Shown here: piece after piece, positions 1 through 5,018 of the stretch
Numbering within the stretch: the first letter of the stretch is position 1
How the letters are laid out: each line of letters opens with the position of its first letter
NCBI GenBank assembly: GCA_900543025.1
Contig: UQPP01000064.1
Location: 1 to 5,018, forward strand
Direction: 5' to 3'
DNA: 5,018 nucleotides
Source of the DNA: an uncultured Collinsella sp.
GTDB taxonomy: Bacteria; Actinomycetota; Coriobacteriia; Coriobacteriales; Coriobacteriaceae
The notes under the pieces: generated by a model
The model's database searches: none
Told to the model about the DNA's origin: nothing
Seen by the model: only the letters and a program-made list of their open reading frames with translations
Translations under genes and position numbers: made by a program

Positions 1-18
1 CGTAGCGGGTGGTTTAAA

Positions 19-39
19 GCTGGCCGCTGCGCGGCCAGC
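19..39. repeat. Perfect GC-rich inverted repeat (hairpin)
   Basis: GCTGGCCGC (19-27) and GCGGCCAGC (31-39) are exact reverse complements around a TGC loop, giving a 9-bp stem. Read leftward, the stem is followed by TTTAAA, a weak T-tract, so it could be a backup terminator behind the stronger one at 58-92, or the end of a unit lying outside the window. Read rightward it has no T-tract. A second small near-palindrome, AGACT-AA-AGTCT (40-51), sits beside it. The structure is certain; its role is not. Confidence 0.5.
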
Positions 40-57
40 AGACTAAAGTCTTGAATC

Positions 58-92
58 AAAAAGAGCCGGTCGAGCAAACGCTCGATCGGCTC
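58..92 (-). terminator. Intrinsic terminator of the P-type ATPase gene
   Basis: On the minus strand a 13-bp stem is formed by 80-92 and 63-75 (GAGCCGATCGAGC with GCTCGACCGGCTC, one G-T wobble) around a four-base GTTT loop. It is followed immediately by TTTTT (58-62). This is a textbook rho-independent terminator reading leftward. It lies about 145 bases beyond the stop codon of the ATPase, the only leftward gene seen here, so it most likely ends that transcript. Read rightward there is no T-tract. Confidence 0.85.
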
Positions 93-126
93 ACAAACTT
101 TCCCTCAGCTTACGGTCCCGAGAGGT

Positions 127-229
127 TGTCCGAAGGCCCGACCGCCGAGAGGGGTTTCTTCTGAGCGATCCCGCAGCGCGAAGCGCGAGGACCAGCGAAG
201 AAGAAAACACGCAGGGGCGGGCCCGGACA
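127..229. repeat. Nested imperfect inverted repeat in the ATPase 3' region
   Basis: Three nested pairings share one axis. The outer arms are TGTCCG-AA-GGCCCG (127-140) and CGGGCCCGGACA (218-229), which are 12 paired bases with a two-base bulge. The middle arms are GTTTCTTCT (154-162) and AGAAGAAAAC (199-208), with one bulged A. The centre is a small GCGC-GAA-GCGC hairpin (176-186). An 8-bp direct repeat, CCGAGAGG, also occurs at 118-125 and 145-152. The element starts eight bases past the ATPase stop codon and ends well before the terminator. It could be a 3'-UTR structure or a copy of a repeated intergenic element; the sequence alone does not decide between these. Confidence 0.5.
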
Positions 230-236
230 GGTTAAC

Positions 237-2918
237 TTACTCCTTCTCGACCGCGCGCATGATCGCCTTGTAGATCTCCATCAGCGGGATGATCAGGAAG
301 GCCAGACCCAGCGCGGCAAGAACGCCCTTGAGCTCAAGCGTCACAGGGCCAAAGAACATCTCGGCAAGCGTCGGCTGCACGGTCACGATCACCGTCAGCA
401 CCAGTGCCAGCGCGGCGGAAGCCCACAGCCACTTGTTCTGCTTCTTCATGGTGAACAGCGACGCACGACGGCTGCGCATATTGAAGCAGTGGAAAATCTC
501 GACCATGTTGAGCGTGATGAACGCCATCATCACGCCTTCCTCGTCGGCATTGCCGGCGATCATATCGGCGATGTGGATGTAGCCCATGTCAAAGTACACG
601 CCCACAAAGAAGCTCGCCAGCACCAGCACGGTGATGATCAGACCCTGGACCACGCAGTCCAGGCCCATATTGCCGGCAAAGACACCGTCCTTGGCGTTGC
701 GCGGCTTGCGCTTCATGATGTCGCCCTCGGCATCCTCCATGCCCAGTGCGAGCGCGGGGAAGCAGTCGGTGACCAGGTTCACCCACAGCAGCTGCACCGG
801 CTGGAAGATGGTAAAGCCGATGAGCGTGGCGATAAACACCGAGAACACCTCGGCAAGGTTGGCCGAAAGCAGGAACTGGATGACCTTGCGGATGTTGTCG
901 TAGATGCGGCGACCCTCTTCGCAGGCACCGATGATAGTGGCGAAGTTGTCGTCGGCAAGCACCATGTCGGCAACGTTCTTGGTGACATCGGTACCGGTGA
1001 TGCCCATGCCAACGCCGATGTCGGCACGCTTGATGGACGGGGCGTCGTTGACGCCGTCGCCCGTCATGGCCACGATCTGGTCGCGCGACTTCCAAGCCTC
1101 GACGATGCGGGTCTTATGCTCGGGCTGGACGCGGGCGTACACGCCGTAATCCTCGATGTGCGCGTCGAGCTCCTCGTCGCTCATGCGATCGAGGTCGGCA
1201 CCGGTGATAGCATGGCTGCGGTCAGTGACGATTCCCAGCTGCTTGGCGATGGCCACGGCGGTGTCGATGTGGTCGCCCGTGATCATGACGGTGCGGATAC
1301 CGGCGTCGTGCGCCTCGCGGATGGCGTCGGCGACCTCGGGTCGGACCGGGTCAATCATGCCGGACAGGCCGCAGAAGACCAGGTCGTGCTCGAGCGCAGT
1401 GGGGCTGCAGTCGGCCGGGACCTCGGTGTAGGTGCGGCTTGCCAGCGCCAGTACGCGCAGGGCCTCGTCGGCCATAGCCTTGTTGGCGGCCACGAGCTCG
1501 GCGCGACGCTCTTCGGTCAGGGGGACAACCTTATCGCCCTCGTAGATATGGGTGCACAGGCCGATCACCACGTCGGGCGCGCCCTTGGTGTACTGCTCAT
1601 ACTCGCCGTCCAGGGTCTCGACAACCACGGACATCATCTTGCGGCCCGAGTCGAACGGGGCCTCGCCCACGCGCGGGTGCTCGGCAGTCAGGCCAGTGAG
1701 GCCCGCCTTGCCGGCGTCGTTGACGAGCGCGCACTCAGTCGGCTCGCCCACGGCCTCGCCCAAGTCCTCGTCCCACTGGGCATCGGAGCACAGCGCCATA
1801 CCGGCCAGGAACTTCTCCTTAGGCGCGGCGAGTTCGTGCTTGACGACGGTCATCTTGTTCTGGGTGAGGGTACCGGTCTTGTCGGAGCAGATGGTCTGCG
1901 TGCAGCCAAGGGTCTCGACGGCAGAGAGCTTGCGGATGATTGCCTGGCGCTTGGCCATCTTGGTCACGCCAAGCGACAGCACGATGGTCACGACGGCAAC
2001 CAGGCCCTCGGGGATGGCGGCGACGGCAAGCGAGACAGCGACCATAAAGGTGTCGAGCAGGGCGGTCGGGTCGGTAAGAACGTTGCCCACGCCGTGGCGG
2101 ATGATATCGACACCAAAGATAACGACGCAGATGACGATAACCATGATGGTGAGGATGCGGCTGAGCTCGGCAAGCTTCACCTGCAGCGGCGTGAGCTCTT
2201 CCTTGGCCTCAGCCAGGGCACCGGCGATCTTGCCCATCTCGGTATCCATGCCGGTACCGACTACGACGGCGCGGCCACGGCCGTACACCACGGTGGAGCC
2301 CATGTAGCACATGTTCTTGCGGTCGCCGAGCGGCACGTCATCGGTGCCGGTGGCGAGCTCGATCACGTTGGCATGCTTCTCGACAGGCACGGACTCGCCG
2401 GTGAGTGCAGCCTCTTCGATCTTCATCGTGGCGCTCTCGAGCACGCGGCAGTCGGCCGGGACGGAGTCGCCCGCCTCGAGCATGATCACGTCACCAGGCA
2501 CGAGCTCGGCGCTCGGCAGGTGCACGAGCTTGCCGTCGCGCAGCACCTTGGACTGCGCCGCGCTCATCTCCTGCAGGGCCTCGAGAGCCTCCTCGCTTTT
2601 AGCCTCCTGGACCACGCCCAGCACCGAGTTGACGATAACGACGAACATGATGATGGCGACGTCGGCAAAGTCCGCCTCGCCCTTGACCATGCCCGTGAGT
2701 GCACTGATGACGGCGGCAACGATCAGCATGATGACCATGGGATCGGCCATCTGCTCAAAGAAGCGCTTCCACAACGGCGTCTTCTCGGCTTCCTCGAGCT
2801 TGTTAGGGCCTGTCTTGGCGAGGCGCGACGACGCCTCGTCGTTGCTCAGGCCGAGGTTCTCATCGACACCTTGGTCGCTGAGTACCTCCGCCGCGGCGGA
2901 CAGGTATTCCTTTTGCAT
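237..2918 (-). CDS. P-type Ca2+-transporting ATPase (P2 family, SERCA/PMCA-like)
   Basis: A complete 893-residue membrane pump, expected to export Ca2+ from the cytoplasm by ATP-driven phosphorylation and dephosphorylation. An N-terminal cation-ATPase domain (about 1-60) precedes M1 (about 59-78) and M2 (about 83-104). The actuator domain carries TGES (173-176). M3 is near 253-272, and M4 carries PEGL (303-306). Phosphorylation motif DKTGT has Asp346. The nucleotide domain has FDSGRK (422-427) and KGAPD (445-449). The hinge has TGDH (547-550) and TGDGVNDAP (619-627). M5-M10 span about 680-885. Calcium ligands known from SERCA align as Glu304, Asn687, Glu690, Asn714, Thr717, Asp718 and Glu807, so both Ca2+ sites look intact. 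One oddity is PEGLV in place of the usual PEGLP. Length is normal, with no C-terminal calmodulin-binding extension. The ATG start is set by AGGAGG nine bases upstream. Mn2+ or another divalent cation cannot be excluded. The gene is monocistronic as far as visible and divergent from pyruvate kinase. Confidence 0.95.
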   Translation of the reverse strand: MQKEYLSAAAEVLSDQGVDENLGLSNDEASSRLAKTGPNKLEEAEKTPLWKRFFEQMADPMVIMLIVAAVISALTGMVKGEADFADVAIIMFVVIVNSVLGVVQEAKSEEALEALQEMSAAQSKVLRDGKLVHLPSAELVPGDVIMLEAGDSVPADCRVLESATMKIEEAALTGESVPVEKHANVIELATGTDDVPLGDRKNMCYMGSTVVYGRGRAVVVGTGMDTEMGKIAGALAEAKEELTPLQVKLAELSRILTIMVIVICVVIFGVDIIRHGVGNVLTDPTALLDTFMVAVSLAVAAIPEGLVAVVTIVLSLGVTKMAKRQAIIRKLSAVETLGCTQTICSDKTGTLTQNKMTVVKHELAAPKEKFLAGMALCSDAQWDEDLGEAVGEPTECALVNDAGKAGLTGLTAEHPRVGEAPFDSGRKMMSVVVETLDGEYEQYTKGAPDVVIGLCTHIYEGDKVVPLTEERRAELVAANKAMADEALRVLALASRTYTEVPADCSPTALEHDLVFCGLSGMIDPVRPEVADAIREAHDAGIRTVMITGDHIDTAVAIAKQLGIVTDRSHAITGADLDRMSDEELDAHIEDYGVYARVQPEHKTRIVEAWKSRDQIVAMTGDGVNDAPSIKRADIGVGMGITGTDVTKNVADMVLADDNFATIIGACEEGRRIYDNIRKVIQFLLSANLAEVFSVFIATLIGFTIFQPVQLLWVNLVTDCFPALALGMEDAEGDIMKRKPRNAKDGVFAGNMGLDCVVQGLIITVLVLASFFVGVYFDMGYIHIADMIAGNADEEGVMMAFITLNMVEIFHCFNMRSRRASLFTMKKQNKWLWASAALALVLTVIVTVQPTLAEMFFGPVTLELKGVLAALGLAFLIIPLMEIYKAIMRAVEKE

Positions 2919-2927
2919 ATAGAGTCC

Positions 2928-2933
2928 CCTCCT
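2928..2933 (-). promoter_or_regulatory. Shine-Dalgarno site of the ATPase gene
   Basis: On the minus strand AGGAGG lies nine bases before the ATG at 2918-2916. It is a perfect anti-16S match at acceptable spacing and fixes the start at Met1. The next in-frame Met is residue 57, at the edge of M1, and starting there would remove the conserved N-terminal domain. Confidence 0.85.
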
Positions 2934-2955
2934 GGGATTCGGGCCACTCAGCAGA

Positions 2956-3001
2956 TTGATGCCCGATCATAATTCCCAGGAGAAGGGCAAGGGCTCATCA
3001 A
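2956..3001. repeat. Bulged inverted repeat upstream of the ATPase
   Basis: TTGATG-CCC (2956-2964) pairs with GGG-CT-CATCAA (2991-3001): nine base pairs with a two-base bulge around a 26-base spacer. It surrounds a TATGAT sequence on the minus strand (2971-2966) that is the best available -10 box for the ATPase. The repeat may therefore be an operator around the promoter, or a leader hairpin if transcription starts further upstream. Confidence 0.4.
2966..2971 (-). promoter_or_regulatory. Candidate -10 box of the ATPase promoter
   Basis: The minus strand reads TATGAT here, a five-of-six match to TATAAT, which would give a leader of about 40 bases. No convincing -35 box stands at 16-18 bp. TTGCCC lies upstream, but only 13 bp away. 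An activator-dependent promoter or a different start site is equally possible. Confidence 0.25.
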
Positions 3002-3003
3002 GG

Positions 3004-3038
3004 CTGCCGTGCTGAGCGGCAGTTGATAGTGGAACTAT
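3004..3038. repeat. Two adjacent short hairpins in the divergent intergenic region
   Basis: CTGCCG (3004-3009) pairs with CGGCAG (3017-3022) around seven bases. Three bases further on, ATAGT (3026-3030) pairs with ACTAT (3034-3038) around GGA. Neither is followed by a T-tract on either strand, so they are not terminators. They would lie in the ATPase leader only if its transcript starts upstream of about 3040. Stems this short can arise by chance. Confidence 0.3.
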
Positions 3039-3070
3039 GGTACCCCAAAGCGGCGCGTCTAGCCAAAACA

Positions 3071-3082
3071 TTCCAATTGGAA
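3071..3082. repeat. Perfect 12-bp palindrome TTCCAATTGGAA
   Basis: TTCCAATTGGAA is its own reverse complement, with no mismatch and no spacer. The symmetry ends exactly at these bases. It lies about 150 bp upstream of the ATPase start and about 280 bp upstream of the pyruvate kinase start. A symmetric site of this length suits a dimeric DNA-binding protein. No regulator is identified. Confidence 0.4.
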
Positions 3083-3127
3083 ACACGGCTCGAGTGCAAC
3101 GATGCAGACCGTGTGATGCTCAACATT

Positions 3128-3143
3128 GATAAAACGTTTTTTC
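3128..3143. repeat. Near-perfect 16-bp palindrome centred on AAAACGTTTT
   Basis: GATAAAACGTTTTTTC is symmetric about a central CG, with only the third base pair from each end mismatched. The inner AAAACGTTTT (3131-3140) is a perfect palindrome. A/T-flanked palindromes with a central CG are typical of LacI/GalR-family operators. The site does not fit the CcpA cre consensus, because the required TG is two bases too far out. Assignment to a regulator family is inference. Confidence 0.35.
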
Positions 3144-3182
3144 TTCGGCGCATCGTCAAACTGAAATATCGCCCAGATAGCA

Positions 3183-3229
3183 GCGGTCAGAACGGTTGGT
3201 AAAGATTTTTCATATACCGTTTTTACCGC
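3183..3229. repeat. 14-bp imperfect inverted repeat upstream of the pyruvate kinase promoter
   Basis: GCGGTCAGAACGGT (3183-3196) and ACCGTTTTTACCGC (3216-3229) are inverted copies, with 12 of 14 positions complementary and a 19-bp spacer. Each arm holds two CGGT (or ACCG) elements nine bases apart. Arm centres are about 33 bp apart, roughly three helical turns, so both lie on one DNA face. The repeat ends about 60 bp before the TATAAT box. No T-tract follows it on either strand, which argues for a protein-binding site over a terminator. Confidence 0.45.
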
Positions 3230-3252
3230 AAAAAAAGAACTTCTAATTCGGC

Positions 3253-3283
3253 ATACGGTCGATTTTTTGGGGTATTCGGTCGG
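3253..3283 (+). repeat. Direct repeat ATWCGGTCGR over the pyruvate kinase promoter
   Basis: ATACGGTCGA (3253-3262) and ATTCGGTCGG (3274-3283) match at eight of ten positions and are offset by 21 bp, two helical turns. The downstream copy falls between the -35 and -10 positions of the TATAAT promoter, and the upstream copy lies just before it. Both contain the CGGT element seen in the inverted repeat further upstream. Confidence 0.4.
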
Positions 3284-3297
3284 CATTTCGTTATAAT
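3267..3297 (+). promoter_or_regulatory. Pyruvate kinase promoter with consensus TATAAT
   Basis: A perfect TATAAT (3292-3297) stands 63 bases before the pyruvate kinase ATG and predicts a leader of about 55 bases. The -35 side is poor: TTGGGG (3267-3272) is the closest candidate, but its 19-bp spacing is long, and there is no TG extension before the -10 box. A strong -10 with a weak -35 often depends on an activator, which fits the repeats overlapping this region. Confidence 0.6.
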
Positions 3298-3350
3298 CAT
3301 CTCAGTTTTATTTCTTATGGTTTATCTATCAGCGCAAGACGATGTCAGAT

Positions 3351-3355
3351 GGAGG
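3351..3355 (+). promoter_or_regulatory. Shine-Dalgarno site of pyruvate kinase
   Basis: GGAGG sits five bases before the ATG at 3361 and supports that start. The conserved N-terminal KRTKIVCTMGP segment begins at residue 3, so no upstream extension is needed. Confidence 0.85.
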
Positions 3356-3360
3356 TCTGA

Positions 3361-4821
3361 ATGTACAAGCGCACCAAGATTGTATGCACCATGGGTCCCG
3401 CCTGCGATAGCGACGAGACCATCCGCGAGATGATCAAGGCGGGCATGAACGTCGCCCGTTTTAACTTCTCGCACGGATCCTACGACGAGCACCACGGTCG
3501 CATCGAGCGCGTCCGTCGTATTTCCAAGGAGCTCGGTCTGCCCGTCGGCATCCTGCTCGACACCAAGGGCCCCGAGGTCCGCACCGGCCTTCTGGTCGAT
3601 GGCAAGAAGGTTGCCGTCAAGACCGGCGATAAGATCGTCGTCACCGCTCAGCCCACGTCCGAGGATTTCCACGGCACCGCTGAGCACATCTCCCTCGACT
3701 ACCTGGCTCTGCCCTCCGAGGTCGAGAAGGGCTCCCTTATCCTGATCGACGACGGCCTGGTTGCCCTCGAGGTCGAGTCCGTCGACGGCCAGGACATGAC
3801 CTGCGTCGTTAAGAACGACGGCCTGATCGGCGAGCGCAAGGGCGTCAACATGCCCAACGTCAACATCTCGCTGCCCGCCATCACCGAGCGCGATCGTCAG
3901 GACATCCTCTTTGGCCTGACCGAGAACATCGACTACATCGCCGCTTCCTTCATCCGTGACGGCGAGTCCGTCCGCGGCATTCGCAAGCTTTGCCGCGAGA
4001 ACGGCGGCGAGCACGTGACGATCTTCCCGAAGATCGAGTGCGCCCTGGGCGTCGAGAACTTCGACGAGATCCTCGAGGCTTCCGACGGCATCATGGTCGC
4101 CCGTGGCGACCTGGGCATCGAGATCAAGCCCGAGCTCGTTCCGCACATCCAGAAGGAGATCATCGCCAAGTGCAACGCGGCCTACAAGCCCGTCATCACC
4201 GCTACGCAGATGCTCGACTCCATGCAGCAGAACCCGCGCCCGACGCGCGCCGAGGTTGCCGACGTTGCTAACGCCATTTACGACGGCACCGACGCCGTTA
4301 TGCTTTCCGGCGAGTCCGCTGCCGGCAAGTACCCGGTCGAGGCCGTCAAGATGCAGGCCAGCATTGCTCTCGAGACCGAGAAGTACCTCCCGGCCCACGC
4401 TCCACTCGAGGTTCCGGCTGACGCTCACGGCACCCGCGTCGTCAACAACGTTGTGGGTATGTCCGCTGTGAACATGGCTACCACCGTTGGCGCCAAGTGC
4501 ATCACCGTGCCGACGACCACCGGTCGTACCGCTCGCCTGATCTCGCACTTCCGTCCCAACATGCCGATCTGCGCGTTCTCCCGCCACGAGTGGGCCGTCC
4601 AGCAGATGATCATGTACTGGGGCGTTATCCCGCATCAGGCCGAGATTACCCAGGGCACCGTCAACGGCACGATCGTCAAGGCGATCGAGACCGCTAAGGA
4701 GCTCGGCTACGTCGAGGCCGGCGATCTGACCGTCGCTACCGCCGGCGATCCCCGCATGAGCGTCCAGCTCGAGGACAAGGTCTCCTCGACCAACGTCGCA
4801 TACGTCGCTCAGGTGCGCTAA
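3361..4821 (+). CDS. pyk: Pyruvate kinase
   Basis: A complete 486-residue cytoplasmic enzyme that transfers phosphate from phosphoenolpyruvate to ADP, giving pyruvate and ATP, the last step of glycolysis. The A domain (TIM barrel) covers about 1-70 and 170-340, the B domain about 71-169 and the C domain about 346-486. Active-site elements are RFNFSHG (33-39; Arg33, Asn35, Ser37), DTKGPEVRTG (67-76), catalytic Lys224 with metal ligand Glu226 in KIE, Asp250 in ARGDLG, and TATQMLDSM (280-288). Glu72, Thr68, Lys69 and Thr75 match the K+-dependent class. The C domain keeps a TTTGRTA phosphate-loop-like segment (385-391), but the final loop (about 464-477) lacks the Gly-rich shape of FBP-activated enzymes, so its effector is uncertain. 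The Lys224 signature reads FPKIECALG, where many homologues have AKIENQEG. No C-terminal PEP-utiliser domain is present. It has its own promoter and terminator, so it is probably monocistronic. Confidence 0.97.
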   Translation: MYKRTKIVCTMGPACDSDETIREMIKAGMNVARFNFSHGSYDEHHGRIERVRRISKELGLPVGILLDTKGPEVRTGLLVDGKKVAVKTGDKIVVTAQPTSEDFHGTAEHISLDYLALPSEVEKGSLILIDDGLVALEVESVDGQDMTCVVKNDGLIGERKGVNMPNVNISLPAITERDRQDILFGLTENIDYIAASFIRDGESVRGIRKLCRENGGEHVTIFPKIECALGVENFDEILEASDGIMVARGDLGIEIKPELVPHIQKEIIAKCNAAYKPVITATQMLDSMQQNPRPTRAEVADVANAIYDGTDAVMLSGESAAGKYPVEAVKMQASIALETEKYLPAHAPLEVPADAHGTRVVNNVVGMSAVNMATTVGAKCITVPTTTGRTARLISHFRPNMPICAFSRHEWAVQQMIMYWGVIPHQAEITQGTVNGTIVKAIETAKELGYVEAGDLTVATAGDPRMSVQLEDKVSSTNVAYVAQVR

Positions 4822-4849
4822 ATCGTACTTGCAAGCAGATTTGCATTGC

Positions 4850-4886
4850 AAAGGGCCCGGAAGGCTTCGCCTTCCGGGCCCTTTTT
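4850..4886 (+). terminator. Intrinsic terminator of pyruvate kinase
   Basis: A 16-bp perfect stem (4850-4865 with 4869-4884) closes on a TTC triloop, and the T-tract 4882-4886 follows. The GC-rich core GGGCCCGGAAGGC makes it very stable. It starts 28 bases after the stop codon. On the minus strand only three T's follow, so leftward termination would be weaker. A TTGCAA pair (4829-4834 and 4846-4851) overlaps the stem base and could form a minor competing hairpin. Confidence 0.95.
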
Positions 4887-4887
4887 C

Positions 4888-5018
4888 TGTGCCAATGCCG
4901 GCGCACGGCAAAACACGCACTCATTTCTTTACCAAAAGCGCGAAATCCACCCTTCGAGGCCCAAAAAATAAAGCCCCAAGCGCTAAAAGTGTTCGCCCGG
5001 TGGCAAACCCACACCTCA
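4888..5018. other. Intergenic tail with nothing assignable
   Basis: After the pyruvate kinase terminator the sequence turns relatively A-rich and carries no supported start codon with a ribosome site, no hairpin with a T-tract and no clear promoter. A minus-strand open frame running from here back into the end of pyruvate kinase crosses the terminator stem and has no ribosome site, so it is not a gene. The next gene must start beyond the window. Confidence 0.6.

Larger units (their letters stand above)
2934..3350. other. Divergent intergenic region with no convincing gene
   Basis: This stretch separates the two divergent genes. From about 3060 rightward it is clearly richer in A and T than either gene, with runs such as CGTTTTTT, seven A's near 3230 and six T's near 3265. 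It contains the paired arms around 2956-3001, short hairpins at 3004-3038, exact or near palindromes at 3071-3082 and 3128-3143, a CGGT/ACCG cluster at 3183-3283 and the pyruvate kinase promoter. A 75-codon open frame on the minus strand (3059-3286) is not supported as a gene. The region reads as regulatory DNA. Confidence 0.7.

Noticed and set aside
1..60. Possible T-box-like element (GGGTGGTTT followed by hairpins)
   Set aside because: The conserved T-box antiterminator sequence is not matched beyond GGGTGG, and the terminator nearby reads in the opposite direction.
2754..2918. Start of the ATPase at a later Met (residue 57)
   Set aside because: That Met has no comparable ribosome site and starting there would delete the conserved N-terminal cation-ATPase domain. 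The first ATG has AGGAGG nine bases upstream.
489..2972. 827-codon open frame on the plus strand
   Set aside because: It lies exactly antisense and in codon register to the Ca2+ ATPase. Its translation is rich in His, Asp, Gly and Ala with no recognisable domain, and it is explained by missing TTA/CTA/TCA codons in the real gene.
3127..3143. Possible CcpA cre site
   Set aside because: The central CG and A/T arms fit loosely, but TG is two bases too far from the centre and the right arm lacks the CA.
3059..3286. 75-codon minus-strand frame in the intergenic region
   Set aside because: There is no Shine-Dalgarno sequence before its ATG, its start lies within the pyruvate kinase promoter region, it overlaps all the palindromes there, and its composition does not resemble the neighbouring genes. 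A real small gene is not excluded but is not supported.
3322..4920. 532-codon open frame on the minus strand
   Set aside because: It is the antisense shadow of pyruvate kinase, crosses that gene's terminator and has low-complexity Asp/Gly/Leu/Val composition. Same codon-bias explanation.
4736..5014. 92-codon minus-strand frame
   Set aside because: It reads through the terminator stem and into the antisense of pyk, has no ribosome site, and its C-terminal half is an Arg-rich shadow product.

Overview
This is a GC-rich, two-gene bacterial chromosome window. Codon usage is dominated by C- and G-ending codons, Shine-Dalgarno sites are strong, and terminators are classical stem-plus-T-tract structures. 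The protein sequences and the compact layout fit a high-GC Gram-positive, and my best guess is a Coriobacteriia member such as Collinsella. That taxonomic call is inference from overall character, not from a marker gene. No mobile element, CRISPR array, tRNA or rRNA is visible.

Layout. Positions 1-236 hold the 3' side of a leftward transcription unit: a perfect GC-rich hairpin (19-39), a strong intrinsic terminator reading leftward (58-92), and a nested, imperfect inverted repeat (127-229) just after the stop codon. Positions 237-2918 (minus strand) encode a complete P-type Ca2+ ATPase with all catalytic motifs and a full SERCA-like set of calcium ligands. Positions 2919-3360 form a 442-bp divergent intergenic region. 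Its right two thirds are conspicuously AT-rich, and it carries several palindromes, a cluster of six CGGT/ACCG elements and a clear TATAAT box. Positions 3361-4821 (plus strand) encode a complete pyruvate kinase of the K+-dependent type. It is followed by a 16-bp-stem intrinsic terminator (4850-4886). Positions 4888-5018 hold nothing I can assign.

How the genes relate. The two genes are divergently transcribed and appear to be separate single-gene units, each closed by its own terminator. Pyruvate kinase makes ATP in the last step of glycolysis, and the pump spends ATP to export Ca2+. There is no direct evidence that they are co-regulated, although the shared intergenic region is large enough and structured enough to hold operators for either gene. 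I see no previously undescribed multi-gene system. The most interesting unexplained signal is the CGGT/ACCG cluster upstream of the pyruvate kinase promoter.
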